From positions 93,831 to 157,830 of the forward strand of contig JAHDRW010000004.1 in the NCBI GenBank assembly GCA_018433085.1: a stretch of 64,000 bases of DNA, given 5' to 3'. This stretch comes from Deltaproteobacteria bacterium (GTDB lineage: Bacteria; Desulfobacterota; Desulfomonilia; UBA1062). Numbering within the stretch: position 1 is the stretch's first letter; the number at the start of each line of letters is the position of its first letter. Below the pieces are notes generated by a model, which saw only the letters and a program-made list of their open reading frames with translations, did not search any database and had not been told where the DNA came from. This document shows positions 35,802 to 45,436 of this stretch, one piece after another. Position numbers and translations under genes: made by a program.

Positions 35802-36791
35802 ATGAGTTTTCGAATTTCACCCCTATGGTGGCCGGTGCTGGCTGTCGCTTCGCCGGTCGTTGCACCTCTGCTGGTGCTCCGGAACCGCCGTTTCAAAGAA
35901 AACAGGGCCCTGGCCGCCGAAAACAACCGGGTGCGCATAAGCCGGGCAGAACATCTCGATATGCCCGAGCTCGATTCCCTTGAGCTCACCGTCCTGGTGG
36001 AAGAAAAAGCAAAGCAGGGGTTTCTAGGCGATGCGGGCGTATCCTATCTGTTCAAGACCGATCTGGGGTCCATGCTGTTCGACATTGGATTCGGCTCGAC
36101 CCGCCCGGCTTTCAGCCACAATGCATCCAGGCTCGGCTTCACCCTGGAGCAGGTCGATGCCCTGACGATTTCGCATCTCCATTGCGACCACATGGGCGGG
36201 TTGCCGGCTCAGCGGGCACGGAGGGTGACGGTGCCGCAAGAGTTCATGCCTTCTCGCCGGCTCACCTGTTTTTTGCCCGACAAGGCCGAAGCTCCGGGAT
36301 TCGATTCCAGGCTGATCGACAAACCCCAGGTGATAAGCGCCGGTATTGCATCCACGGGTCCTCTGTCGAGGAGCCTCTTCTTCTTCGGCTATACGGAGGA
36401 ACAGGCACTTCTGGCACGCGTCAAGGGCAAGGGCCTGGTGGTCTTCACCGGCTGCGGGCACCCGACTATCGAAGTCATTCTGGAAATGGTAAAGCGTCTG
36501 TCCGATGAGCCTCTCTACGCTGTCGGAGGAGGGCTTCATTTCCCGGTCACCGACGGAAGAGGCAACCGGGCAGGCATCAAGTTCCAGATGATCATGGGCA
36601 CGGGGAAACAGCCTTGGCAGAGGATTACGGACGGAGACCTGAGCAGGACCATTCAGGCAATCAATAATGCCGGTCCCCGGAAAGTCTTCCTCTCGGGTCA
36701 CGATACCTGCGACCATTCCCTCGACCGGATGAGGAATGAGCTCAAGGCAACAACCGAGGTGCTCGCGGCAGGGGGTGTGTATACCATCTGA
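35802..36791 (+). CDS. metallo-beta-lactamase-fold hydrolase
   Basis: A 329-residue MBL-fold protein. The metal motif is SHLHCDHMGG, matching HxHxDH, and further ligands fit FTGCGHPTI and LSGHDTCDH. The N-terminal 25 residues (ISPLWWPVLAVASPVVAPLL) are hydrophobic and may anchor it in the membrane. The overall pattern matches the group annotated as 7,8-dihydropterin-6-yl-methyl-4-(beta-D-ribofuranosyl)aminobenzene 5'-phosphate synthase-like, but this name is weakly grounded and I assign only a hydrolase fold. The ribosome site AAAGGAG precedes the start. Confidence 0.85.
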   Translation: MSFRISPLWWPVLAVASPVVAPLLVLRNRRFKENRALAAENNRVRISRAEHLDMPELDSLELTVLVEEKAKQGFLGDAGVSYLFKTDLGSMLFDIGFGSTRPAFSHNASRLGFTLEQVDALTISHLHCDHMGGLPAQRARRVTVPQEFMPSRRLTCFLPDKAEAPGFDSRLIDKPQVISAGIASTGPLSRSLFFFGYTEEQALLARVKGKGLVVFTGCGHPTIEVILEMVKRLSDEPLYAVGGGLHFPVTDGRGNRAGIKFQMIMGTGKQPWQRITDGDLSRTIQAINNAGPRKVFLSGHDTCDHSLDRMRNELKATTEVLAAGGVYTI

Positions 36792-36915
36792 TCCCGCTCC
36801 GCCGCACGGCCATGCTGTGCGAGGAACAGGGGTGGTTGTCCGTGATGGGCCCGCGTCGCTGACCTCACCCGTTCGGCGCAACATCTTCCCGAGATGTTCA
36901 GGGAGGAGGTTATTG

Positions 36916-37353
36916 ATGAAGAAGATCGGCATAATAATTTGTCACCGTTATCACACTTGTGCAGGGGGAAAGTGTCTGCGGGCCATGCGCAACCGGGAAG
37001 GGGCCTTTTCCCTGTACAAGGAAGAGGAGATTGAGCTCGTAGGGCTCACGACCTGCGGGGGCTGTCCCGGCGGGAACGTGGAGTATGCCCCGGCAGAGAT
37101 GAAAAAGAACGGTGCGGACGTAATACACCTGGCCACCGGGCTGGTTGTCGGTTATCCGCCTTGTCCACATCTGGAGGCATTCTGTGGTTTCATCCCCGCC
37201 AAGTACGGATTGGATGTAGTAATCGGCACTCATCCAATTCCTCAGAACTATTATCTGATCCACCAGGGACTAGGCACCTGGCAGTCGAAGAAATGGCTGG
37301 ATCGAATCAAGCGTGTCTTGCCGGACGAGGACATACGCCTGGCATATGATTAG
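36916..37353 (+). CDS. CGGC domain protein
   Basis: A 145-residue cysteine-rich protein. It has MKKIGIIICHRYHTCAGGKC, then LVGLTTCGGCPGG (the name-giving CGGC) and VGYPPCPHLEAFCGF. These match the CGGC domain family, thought to bind a metal or iron-sulfur centre; its function is not known. AGGAGG is 7 nt upstream of the start. It is ~120 bp downstream of the MBL-fold gene on the same strand and may be co-transcribed. Confidence 0.85.
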   Translation: MKKIGIIICHRYHTCAGGKCLRAMRNREGAFSLYKEEEIELVGLTTCGGCPGGNVEYAPAEMKKNGADVIHLATGLVVGYPPCPHLEAFCGFIPAKYGLDVVIGTHPIPQNYYLIHQGLGTWQSKKWLDRIKRVLPDEDIRLAYD

Positions 37354-37649
37354 ATCACTTCTTGTGGGTTGAAGGTTTCAGGGAGTTCATTGATCATGTA
37401 ATATAGTGCAATCGCTCATGGTCAATCCATCCATATACAGACCAACCCAGTGGGCCGGGGCTAGCGCCCCGGAAAGGATTTCTGCCATTCAAAGGCACCT
37501 ATGTTCATATGGAAGAACAAACAGACTGAACAACCAGCTTACAGGATGCCCGGACACATTCTTCTGACCGACAGCAGGCCTGATGACAAGAAAAGGCGTG
37601 TGTTGGCTTGTATGAACACAGTATACGTTTATAATGAGGAGGAAATGGG

Positions 37650-38549
37650 ATGGGAGAAACTCGGTTGACCGTTGCGATGGTGTTCACCTTTGGGGTGCTG
37701 CTCCTGATAAACGCTTGTGCGGTTACCCATGAGAAACCTTTCAGCTTCCATGTGCCAGAGGGTGATTATTGGCAAGATACGGTTTTGAGTTACCTGGTCG
37801 CTGATGGCGGCGTCAGGCTCGCATACCGCGAAAGTGGTGATATCTCTGCCCATAAGGCGGTGATACTCGTTCCGGGCAGTACTATGTACGGTTATTATTA
37901 CATCCCTTTCATCAAGGGGCTTTCTGGAGAGGATACCTATGTAAGGGCAATCGATTTGAGAGGCCATGGTGATTCGGAAGGCCCACGTGGTGATGTGCCT
38001 CACGAAGATGCCCTCGTCGAAGATCTGAATAAACATATCGAGCAGATACAATCGGCAAACCCCCAAGGGAAAATCATTATCTCGGGCCATTCCATGGGGG
38101 CCGGAATTTGCGGCAGATACCTTGAAAAATACGGCTATGACAGTGTTCATGGCGCGATATACCTCGCGCCTTTCTTCCACTGGCGCCAGCCAGGAATGAA
38201 ACCTGCCCGCTATGTTGACGTGAATATCTTCAAAACCATCTTTGGCAACGACCATGAGGTGACCCAGGTTTATCATCCCTCGAGCAAAGACCCGAAGCTG
38301 GTGAGAGAATATACCAAGATGATGAGCAAGGCATCTATGGTGAAGGATTACCGTTCATTCAGAATCAACCACACCACTCCATCTCTTTATCTGATAGGGA
38401 AAAACGATGAGCTCTTTGACTGGGAAAAGTCCCCTGGGATTTTCAAGAACCGGGAGAATATGCAACTGCTCATCGTCGATCAAGCCACGCACCTGGACAT
38501 TCATATCAGGGCCTCTCGCAAGATATCACAGTGGCTGGACAATCTGTAA
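37650..38549 (+). CDS. alpha/beta hydrolase (monoacylglycerol lipase/lysophospholipase-like), probable lipoprotein
   Basis: A 299-residue serine hydrolase. The N-terminus has a signal peptide ending LLLINACAVTH, a probable lipobox with Cys23, although Asn at -2 is unusual. The nucleophile elbow is IISGHSMGAGICG, the acid fits LYLIGKNDELFDW and the His is in QATHLDIHIRA. RAIDLRGHGDSEGPRG is typical of lysophospholipases. It probably hydrolyses acylglycerol or lysophospholipid esters at the membrane face. The codon use looks more AT-rich than its neighbours. AGGAGG lies close upstream of the start. Stands alone. Confidence 0.85.
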   Translation: MGETRLTVAMVFTFGVLLLINACAVTHEKPFSFHVPEGDYWQDTVLSYLVADGGVRLAYRESGDISAHKAVILVPGSTMYGYYYIPFIKGLSGEDTYVRAIDLRGHGDSEGPRGDVPHEDALVEDLNKHIEQIQSANPQGKIIISGHSMGAGICGRYLEKYGYDSVHGAIYLAPFFHWRQPGMKPARYVDVNIFKTIFGNDHEVTQVYHPSSKDPKLVREYTKMMSKASMVKDYRSFRINHTTPSLYLIGKNDELFDWEKSPGIFKNRENMQLLIVDQATHLDIHIRASRKISQWLDNL

Positions 38550-38643
38550 ATTATGGGCGGTGTTCCTGTATTTTTATCGAAATCAACAGGCTCCCGTGAT
38601 GGAACCACGTCAGTGAAAAAATCGATACAGCGAATCTGATACG

Positions 38644-38741
38644 ACAGTCGGGAGCGGGTCCGACCGAGCCTTTCCCTATTTCTCAATTAGGACCCTTTCC
38701 GGGCCGAGAATCAAGTCCCTTACCGACCCGCCCCCGACTGT
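38644..38741. repeat. 98-nt inverted-repeat element
   Basis: The ends ACAGTCGGGAGCGGGTC and GACCCGCCCCCGACTGT pair over 17 bp with one mismatch. The interior can fold further (CCTTTCC/GGAAAGG). It lies between the convergent hydrolase and aminotransferase genes and could be a shared terminator or a small mobile inverted-repeat element. Confidence 0.6.
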
Positions 38742-38758
38742 ACAAAGAGAAGCTACAA

Positions 38759-40195
38759 TTATAGACTGGCCATTTTATCCTTGAGCTCGCCAAGCGTGGC
38801 TATAATGATATCAAGCGATGTATCGAGCTGCTTCTTGGTGATCACCAGCGGCGGCATGAAACGAAGCACGTTTGCATTGCGTCCACAGGGGATAACTATG
38901 AGTCCCTGAGTAAACAGCCGGGGCAGCAAATCACCAAGCAAGGCAGGATTGGTGGGTTCCTTTGTGGCGGGGTCCTTGACCAGTTCGATGGCCTGCCATA
39001 AACCTGCGCCGCGAATATCGCCGATCTGCTCTATTTTCTGCTGGGCCTCTCTGAAGCGTGCCTGCATATAATCGCCCATCTCAACGGCCCGGCCCATTAA
39101 ATCCACTTCGGGATCAAGCATGATGTCGTAGTTGGCCTTCGCGCATGCCAGGGCAATGGAGTTGCCTGTAAAGGTGTTGGGCTGAGACTGATTGCGAAGA
39201 CAATCATGATATTTCAGGTCGGTCATCACACCCGCGAGGGGCTGATCGTTCCCCACGCCCTTGCCGAAAATAATCATGTCGGGATCAAAGTCATAATATT
39301 CGCATGCCCAGAGCTTCCCGCTGCGCCCGAAACCGGACTGCACCTCGTCGGCGACACACAGGGCGCCATTCTTCTCGCAGGCCTTCTTGACCATGGGCCA
39401 CCATTCCTTGGGTGGAACAATATAGCCCCCCTCTCCCTGGAAAGACTCGCAAATCACCGCCGCAACATTGTCAAGGCCGGTGTAGGGAGTGTTCATTTTA
39501 TAATCCAGATATTTTGCACACTCCATATCACACGAGGGATATTCCATATGGAAGGGACAGCGATAGCAATAGGCATAAGGCAGATGATGGACATAGGGCA
39601 TGAGCGGGCCATAACCGGCGCGGTAGTTCTGTCCCGTTGTCATGGCATTGCTTGTCCCGAATACGCCGTGATAGGCTCCCTCGAACACAACCACCTGCTG
39701 CCTGTCCTTCTGAATCATGCGGCACTGCTTTACACAGGCCTCGGCCGCCCCTGTTCCGCTCTGCATAAAGGTGACGAAACAGTTGTCTTTCAGTCCATGA
39801 GGTGCCGTGGAAACCATAGCCTCCAGAAGGTCAACCTTTTCGGGAGTCAGGCCGTCATGATTGTGCCCCTGGATCGCCGCCTGGTCCTGAATAGCCTTGA
39901 CAATTTTCGGATGGCAACTGCCCACGGCCTTTACTCCTACACCGCCGGCGACATCTATGAAGACATTTCCATCGGCATCTTTGACTGCTGCCCCTTTGGA
40001 CTCAGCGCATATCAGCGGAGAGACCGATCCCGACGGGCGCTGCGGGGTTTCGTATTTCAGCAGCTTTTGAAAAATCTCCATCGACTTGGGCCCGGGAACA
40101 TCGGTTACGAACTTGGGAGCCTCTGGAAAAGTCAACGATTCCAGATAGGTTTCTCTTGCCTCTGCATCCATTTTCGTCTTGGTGTTTTCCCCCAT
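38759..40195 (-). CDS. class-III pyridoxal-phosphate aminotransferase
   Basis: A 478-residue aminotransferase related to 4-aminobutyrate and other omega-aminotransferases. Markers are FIDVAGGVGVKAVG, FMQSGTGAAEACVKQCR, VADEVQSGFGRSGKLWA and the PLP-lysine region IIFGKGVGNDQPLAG. It moves an amino group between a primary amine or amino acid and a keto acid, producing an aldehyde or ketone. The start at 40195 has AAGGAG 6 nt upstream, and the longer frame does not look coding. A cysteine-rich stretch (CYRCPFHMEYPSCDMEC) near the middle is unusual and could bind a metal. It is the last gene of the glycyl radical cluster. Confidence 0.9.
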   Translation of the reverse strand: MGENTKTKMDAEARETYLESLTFPEAPKFVTDVPGPKSMEIFQKLLKYETPQRPSGSVSPLICAESKGAAVKDADGNVFIDVAGGVGVKAVGSCHPKIVKAIQDQAAIQGHNHDGLTPEKVDLLEAMVSTAPHGLKDNCFVTFMQSGTGAAEACVKQCRMIQKDRQQVVVFEGAYHGVFGTSNAMTTGQNYRAGYGPLMPYVHHLPYAYCYRCPFHMEYPSCDMECAKYLDYKMNTPYTGLDNVAAVICESFQGEGGYIVPPKEWWPMVKKACEKNGALCVADEVQSGFGRSGKLWACEYYDFDPDMIIFGKGVGNDQPLAGVMTDLKYHDCLRNQSQPNTFTGNSIALACAKANYDIMLDPEVDLMGRAVEMGDYMQARFREAQQKIEQIGDIRGAGLWQAIELVKDPATKEPTNPALLGDLLPRLFTQGLIVIPCGRNANVLRFMPPLVITKKQLDTSLDIIIATLGELKDKMASL

Positions 40196-40544
40196 GATTC
40201 TCTCCTTCTTTCTGTATTGGCTAAGGGCTTCCGTCAGTCCTGACAGATCCTTGAACCTGCTTCGATGCAATTCCTGTCTGCACAAGACATCCAGTGACAA
40301 AAAGTTCGACAAACCGTCCCACTTTGCGAAGAAAGCGCTGAAAGACATCCCGGCGTACAAACCGCCCGAAGAAGCCGGGGCGCATGCATTCTTTTCTCTT
40401 TAACTGATGCGAGGATACCAATTGCGCTCATATGTCGTGCCGTACACGATATGGTAACATCCTCCAGACATGGTTAATCTCGATTATCTTGTATACGGCC
40501 ATCTTGCTCACAGATATTGTAAAAAACGGAAAAATAGGTGCCTG
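40196..40544. other. intergenic region between aminotransferase and AraC regulator
   Basis: 349 bp, both flanking genes on the minus strand. An aminotransferase promoter may lie here. No gene or strong motif was seen. Confidence 0.4.
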
Positions 40545-41372
40545 CTATTTGCACAGAGAATGGAATCTTCCGGGAGATGATCCACATAACAATTGAAATT
40601 CATGATCAAAGTGTGACTGATCGTAATACCCATGGGCCAGAGCAACATCCAGAAGATCATGCCGGCGAGAGGTTTTCATTTCTTTGAGCATACTCTGAAA
40701 ACGCACGGTGCGACACATTTTCTTTGGTGAAATGCCCACATATCGCTCAAAAATCATACGGAGATACCGGCTGCTGTAGCCGAAATATTCTTCCAACCAT
40801 GACATCTTCAGGCACCCTCTGTACTGAAAAATCATGGTGATGACATCTCTCATCCACAGGGGCGCCCGGCTCGGGTGTGATAGACGCCTGCTCAGAAAGG
40901 CATTCACAAGGCATATTCTCTCCTGGAGGGTCGATGCCATGGTGATCTGCTCGGCCAATCGCCGGCCTTCCTCTGCCAGAATATTGTCCAGAGCCACCTC
41001 CGAATCGGTAAACTCTCGCTGGAAACAAGGGAAGAAAGGATGCGCCATGCCCGGCCAGAAGCGCATGCCGAAATACTCACATACCGATGGCAGGAATGGT
41101 TTCTTCAGCTTTGTAGGTGTACCCACAACGTAGGCACGAGGGGCATTCCGGTCACAAAGGAAGTACAGATCAATGCACCCGTCGGGGATGACCCTTACTT
41201 TCTCAAGATAGTGAGGCGAGAGACTGTAGCTGTAATAGAATACGACCGTATCCTGATAAGGCTGACGGGGGTGCACTTCGCAATACTCTTCCATTCCCCT
41301 GACAAAAAGAGGTTGGCCGGGCTTCAAAATTCTTTCACCGGCTGCCGAACCTGATAAGAATTCCCGCTCCAT
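40545..41372 (-). CDS. AraC-family transcriptional regulator
   Basis: A 275-residue regulator. The N-terminal ~130 residues look like the cupin-type ligand domain of the DUF6597 group (VRVIPDGCIDLYFLCD, FGMRFWPGMAHPFF). The C-terminal AraC double HTH has MSWLEEYFGYSSRYLRMIFE, YVGISPKKMCRTVRF and LDVALAHGYYDQSHFDHEFQ. It probably controls the aminotransferase downstream and the MFS gene upstream. Its substrate signal is unknown. Confidence 0.9.
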   Translation of the reverse strand: MEREFLSGSAAGERILKPGQPLFVRGMEEYCEVHPRQPYQDTVVFYYSYSLSPHYLEKVRVIPDGCIDLYFLCDRNAPRAYVVGTPTKLKKPFLPSVCEYFGMRFWPGMAHPFFPCFQREFTDSEVALDNILAEEGRRLAEQITMASTLQERICLVNAFLSRRLSHPSRAPLWMRDVITMIFQYRGCLKMSWLEEYFGYSSRYLRMIFERYVGISPKKMCRTVRFQSMLKEMKTSRRHDLLDVALAHGYYDQSHFDHEFQLLCGSSPGRFHSLCK

Positions 41373-41515
41373 GCTCCTCTTCCACCCATACCGGCTGTTC
41401 TGTAAACCATCTGGCCGGTGTCATGATCGTGCCAGCCGCATCTTAAGAAACCATCTCACTTAGGGCCGATCATAATGAGTTCCAGCGATCGTGCCGGGTG
41501 GTGATGATCCTCAAC

Positions 41516-42805
41516 CTATGCAACAGGAGGTACAACAGGCTCATTCTGTGAAGAAACTTCCTGTTTGTACACTCGAAGGCCGTGCTTGAGAAAAACAAGG
41601 GTAATTGCCAGACCTATTATCGAGGCCATGGTGATCATGACGAGAACTCCGTTATACGATCCGCTGTGCGAAATGGAAAGTGATCCGAAGAACAAGCCCG
41701 CCACTGCACCAAAATCGCCTATGCCGAACCACCATCCCATCATCCGACCGGCTACTCCCGCAGGATAGGTGCCGATAATATACGAACTGACAGCCGGATT
41801 CTGGAATGGAATTGCAAAGCCCGACAGCATCAGTATCACGGCGATAAGGAATACGCTGCCCCGAACAGAGGGGAGAATCAGCAACAGTGCGAAGGCGGCG
41901 ATCACAAAGCCGAGAGCGATGTGGGGCTTGGCGTGTCCTTTGAAAACTCTGTCGTAGATAAATCCGCCGATGAGCCCTGAAACTATCCCGATCACGGTGA
42001 GACTCAGGCAGAGATAACCCGAAGTTATCGGCCCCAGACCAATGCCCATGGGGGCCGGTTCGGAAAGAAAGGTCGGCACAAAATTATACAACCCGAAAAA
42101 GACCCATGCATTGGCGAAGATGACCAGCGGGCCGACCCAGGAGATTATGAATGAAACAGCCCCTTTGAAACTCATTTCCTCCTTCATGGGCTCAGCGCGT
42201 GTGGTGATTGCGTCCTGTACAGGCGGCCTGCTCTTTGCGATCGACAGTGCCAAGATTATTCCGATCACGTTGAATGCCCCCAGATATACGAGGGTCAACT
42301 GCCAATCATCTACCGCTCGCATTATTACCGGTGTGAGCGCCACACCAACAGATGAGCCGAGGGACATAACCCCAAAGAAAATGCCGTTGATCAGTCCGTG
42401 CTCCCTCGCAGGGAACCACTTTACTGCAATAAAGCCGATCACTGGCATGATGAATCCGACGGACATACCCTGCAGGAGGCGCAAGGTAAAGAACGGCCAG
42501 AAGGTGTGCCCGACCAGTGGAATGAGAAGCACCGAAACAAGCGAGGTCAGGAGACCGCAGTTCAGGGCGAAGCTCAGCCCTTTTTTGTCACACACGACTC
42601 CGAGAAAGAGCGTAGCAACGGATATGGCAAGCATCCATCCGGTCATAAACTGAGAAGCAGTACCCATATCGATCTGCATGTCCTGGGCGATCACACTCAA
42701 AAGCGCTGGGATTGCTGTCATGTGAATGAACAGAGTGCTGATTGCAAAGCAAGCGGTAAAGAGTACGTACCACCGATAGGCGCTGTATGATTCCTTGTCT
42801 GCCAT
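41516..42805 (-). CDS. MFS transporter in the glycyl radical cluster
   Basis: A 429-residue major facilitator with about 12 hydrophobic segments. It starts MADKESYSAYRWYVLFTACF, with IHMTAIPALLSVIAQDMQID and the loop motif VCDKKGLSFALN. It is a paralogue of the MFS genes at 27754 and 58827. The ATG at 42805 has GGAG 8 nt upstream; an alternative start is 42817. It probably imports the cluster substrate. It lies between the PreA-like gene and the AraC gene, preceded by a hairpin at 42924. Confidence 0.9.
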   Translation of the reverse strand: MADKESYSAYRWYVLFTACFAISTLFIHMTAIPALLSVIAQDMQIDMGTASQFMTGWMLAISVATLFLGVVCDKKGLSFALNCGLLTSLVSVLLIPLVGHTFWPFFTLRLLQGMSVGFIMPVIGFIAVKWFPAREHGLINGIFFGVMSLGSSVGVALTPVIMRAVDDWQLTLVYLGAFNVIGIILALSIAKSRPPVQDAITTRAEPMKEEMSFKGAVSFIISWVGPLVIFANAWVFFGLYNFVPTFLSEPAPMGIGLGPITSGYLCLSLTVIGIVSGLIGGFIYDRVFKGHAKPHIALGFVIAAFALLLILPSVRGSVFLIAVILMLSGFAIPFQNPAVSSYIIGTYPAGVAGRMMGWWFGIGDFGAVAGLFFGSLSISHSGSYNGVLVMITMASIIGLAITLVFLKHGLRVYKQEVSSQNEPVVPPVA

Positions 42806-42923
42806 TATATGCTCCATTCATGAACTTGATTCTCCCGAGAATGAAAAAGACCGCATCCCGGCGAACCCATCATCACGTCCCACCTCTCAATGAGACGCCA
42901 AATCCGATCAGGTGATCCTAAGG

Positions 42924-42954
42924 GGGGTATTGCCTAAAGGGCAGGCAATACCCC
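42924..42954. terminator. intercistronic hairpin, possible attenuator
   Basis: GGGGTATTGCCT and AGGCAATACCCC form a perfect 12-bp stem with a 7-nt loop between PreA-like and MFS genes. Without a T run it may only reduce read-through or protect the upstream mRNA. Confidence 0.6.
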
Positions 42955-42991
42955 ACAACCATTGTTTCTTACAAGATGGTCTGTTCCGACT

Positions 42992-44287
42992 CTAATAACC
43001 TTCCTTGTCTGAAACCCAATCCTTGATCAAACCCCTGCCGTCCCAGACAACTTCACCGGTGTCGTGTTTGATCATCTTTATGGCCCATGTCGGGCAATCG
43101 CCCACACAGCGGCCGCAGCCGTAGCAAAGCTCACGGTCGAATGTAGGTTTTGTTCCGGCGGCCTTGTCCAGCTTGATGGCCCCGTAGGGACAGATCGTCT
43201 CGCACAGGCCGCAGCGGTTACACTTCTCGTCGTCGAACTCGGGCACGACCGGGGTGATTTCCTGCATGTACGGCCCCTCGCGCCTCACGTCCCTGAGATA
43301 CCGGAAATCCTTGCGGAGGTCGGGGATGTCCTTGATGGTCTTGAAGCCCTTGCGGTCCATCCAATTGTTCAGCCCTTTTATAGACTTACCCAGAACCCCC
43401 ACGCCCCGGGAATAGATCGCCGAGCACATGCCCACCAGATCGCATCCGATCATGAGATGCCGTGCCAGGTCGTCATAGGTATAGCACCCGCCACCGCCGA
43501 TAAAGGGCATGTCGGGCACGGTGCAGGTCGTCTCGAGGATCTTCGACAGGGAGAAAATCTGCCAGCCCCGGCCGATGGAAGCGCCTCCCGAGGCCGGAAC
43601 GCCGTAGAAGGTGCAAGTCTCGTGATCGATCCACGTGCCATAGAACGCGTTATTCCCGGAGATGGCCTGTCCCCCTGCCTCCTGGATCGCCAAGGCCACC
43701 AGGGCCGAGTTCACGCACTGCGGCGTGGTCTTGAAAATGATGGGTATCTTGACCGCATCCTGGCAGGCCTTGACAACCTTACCCGCCGTTGCCGGGTCCA
43801 TGGCAAGTGGTGCGCCCACGTCTTTGTGTGCATCCACTGCCCCGAAAGTTGCGTGAGGGCCTCCGGTGTCGAGCTCGATCATGGGTACGCCACGGTCTTC
43901 CATGTCCTTGAGAAACGGGATCCAGGTTTCCGGATCCGCACCGATTCCCGAGCAGGAGCCGATATAGAGCATGTCGAACTCCTTGGCGGTCTTCAGGCAC
44001 TTGGGGAGCTCCTCGTCGAGCCACCTCTCATAGGGCATGTTATGAAACATCTGAGTGCCTACCCAGGTATCCTTGAGATCATTTCCGAAATGCCTCAGTG
44101 AATAGAAAAACGGCCGGGGCCAGCGGTGAGGTCCATCAATCTTGTGGACGGTCTTGGCTATGACATATCCGATACCCTGCTCGCCGACACGGCGAACGAG
44201 TTTTTCCACTCCGCCGTAGTCACACGAGGTCACGCCGACGGGGTTCTTTACTTCGACTCCTAAAAACTTGGTTGATAAATCTGCCAT
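42992..44287 (-). CDS. PreA-like dihydropyrimidine dehydrogenase/dihydroorotate dehydrogenase-type flavoprotein with C-terminal ferredoxin domain
   Basis: A 431-residue protein. The first ~330 residues form an FMN-binding TIM barrel (MADLSTKFLGVEVKNPVG, PIIFKTTPQ, MPFIGGGGCYTYDDLARHLM, IGCDLVGMCSAIY). The tail carries two 4Fe-4S motifs, CNRCGLCETICP and CYGCGRCVGDCP. This is the PreA layout, which reduces or oxidises pyrimidine rings. Two things differ. The expected partner PreT is absent, and the usual NxSCPH substrate-loop region reads YIGSCSGIGADPETW. Electrons could come from the ferredoxin or the FAD protein of this cluster. It may reduce a different unsaturated ring or C=C bond. AGGAGG precedes the start. 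Confidence 0.85.
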   Translation of the reverse strand: MADLSTKFLGVEVKNPVGVTSCDYGGVEKLVRRVGEQGIGYVIAKTVHKIDGPHRWPRPFFYSLRHFGNDLKDTWVGTQMFHNMPYERWLDEELPKCLKTAKEFDMLYIGSCSGIGADPETWIPFLKDMEDRGVPMIELDTGGPHATFGAVDAHKDVGAPLAMDPATAGKVVKACQDAVKIPIIFKTTPQCVNSALVALAIQEAGGQAISGNNAFYGTWIDHETCTFYGVPASGGASIGRGWQIFSLSKILETTCTVPDMPFIGGGGCYTYDDLARHLMIGCDLVGMCSAIYSRGVGVLGKSIKGLNNWMDRKGFKTIKDIPDLRKDFRYLRDVRREGPYMQEITPVVPEFDDEKCNRCGLCETICPYGAIKLDKAAGTKPTFDRELCYGCGRCVGDCPTWAIKMIKHDTGEVVWDGRGLIKDWVSDKEGY

Positions 44288-44353
44288 TGTTTCCTCCTAT
44301 GTTGATAGTTTATCTTGTGTTGTTCTTTCCTATGGTATGACGAGAAAACATCC

Positions 44354-45268
44354 TCACATCATACGACCGATGGTTACTTCAAGATCTCTGTCCTGAAATA
44401 ACTCGCTGGCCCTTGTTATCTCGTCACGGCTGAGTTCATAATGTTTTTTGAAAGGTGACTGTAACCCGAGATAACGGTACTTGTCCTCTCCCAGGCAGTG
44501 CAGCGGATTCAAGTCAATATGGTTGATCCCCAGGGAAAGGGCAAGCTGCGCTGTTCGATCCAGATTTTCTGCCCCGTTGTTATAGCCGGGAATCAATGGA
44601 ACGGATATCCGCATGGGAACCTTCCGGGACATCTTCACCGCGTTTTTCAAGATCAGTGTGTTATCCGTCCCGGTTCCCAACCGATGCATTACCGGGTCCA
44701 TGTGTTTGATATCCAGCAGTATAAGATCTACACACTCAAGGGCTTCTTCAATAACGCTCGGTGAAGCAAACCCGCAGGTATCGAGGACCGTAGATATGCC
44801 GAGTTCACGGCACTGTCTGAGAAGGGCAAGGGAGAAATCCGGCCGGAACAACGGTTCGCCGCCACTGAGAGTCAATCCTCCGTTCGTCCCATAAAATGGG
44901 ATATCCTTTACTATCTCTTCGAACACCGCACTCACCGTGACCTCTCTTCCTACCGGCATCAGGGCGTCTTCAATGCACTGCTCGACACATTTCATACACA
45001 GGGTGCATCTGGTCCGGTCAATTCGAGCGGGATTATTCATATCGATCGCGCCCGCAGGACATATCTGACTGCATCGGCCACACCCCGTGCACCGTTTTTC
45101 GATAAAATAGAGCTGCACATGTGGCGCAATGGTCTCGGGATTCGAACACCAACGGCACCGAAGCGGGCAACCCTTGATAAATACGGTTGTCCTTATGCCG
45201 GGCCCGTCATGGGTGGCGAACTTTTTGATATCGGTGATGATCCCGGTATGTGTCATGGCAATGCCCAT
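44354..45268 (-). CDS. glycyl radical enzyme activating enzyme (radical SAM)
   Basis: A 304-residue radical SAM activase. The SAM cluster motif is CPLRCRWC, followed by the ferredoxin-like insert CTGCGRCSQICP and CTLCMKCVEQC, which is typical of activases of non-PFL glycyl radical enzymes. THDGPGIRTTVFIKGCP and GGLTLSGGEPLFRPDF are family hallmarks. It installs the glycyl radical on the enzyme encoded at 50985. ATGs at 45268 and 45256 are both possible starts. It lies 66 bp upstream of the PreA-like gene. Confidence 0.93.
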   Translation of the reverse strand: MGIAMTHTGIITDIKKFATHDGPGIRTTVFIKGCPLRCRWCSNPETIAPHVQLYFIEKRCTGCGRCSQICPAGAIDMNNPARIDRTRCTLCMKCVEQCIEDALMPVGREVTVSAVFEEIVKDIPFYGTNGGLTLSGGEPLFRPDFSLALLRQCRELGISTVLDTCGFASPSVIEEALECVDLILLDIKHMDPVMHRLGTGTDNTLILKNAVKMSRKVPMRISVPLIPGYNNGAENLDRTAQLALSLGINHIDLNPLHCLGEDKYRYLGLQSPFKKHYELSRDEITRASELFQDRDLEVTIGRMM

Positions 45269-45436
45269 TTCTGGTCAATGTCCTTTCTGCACGGTGCGCA
45301 TAACTTCTGTGCCTCGATCTGCCCAGCGTCCCTTAAAAAGATCATGAATTCTTCCTATGCGTAAAGCTGTCATTAAACATCCTCGTGGTGTCTTCGTGTT
45401 TCGGCCTTCAATGCACCTTTGGCAGGGCCTATGATG

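Noticed and set aside
45119..45165. tRNA-like words (GGGATTCGAAC) near the activase start
   Set aside because: They lie inside the activase coding sequence at the radical SAM cysteines and no cloverleaf forms.
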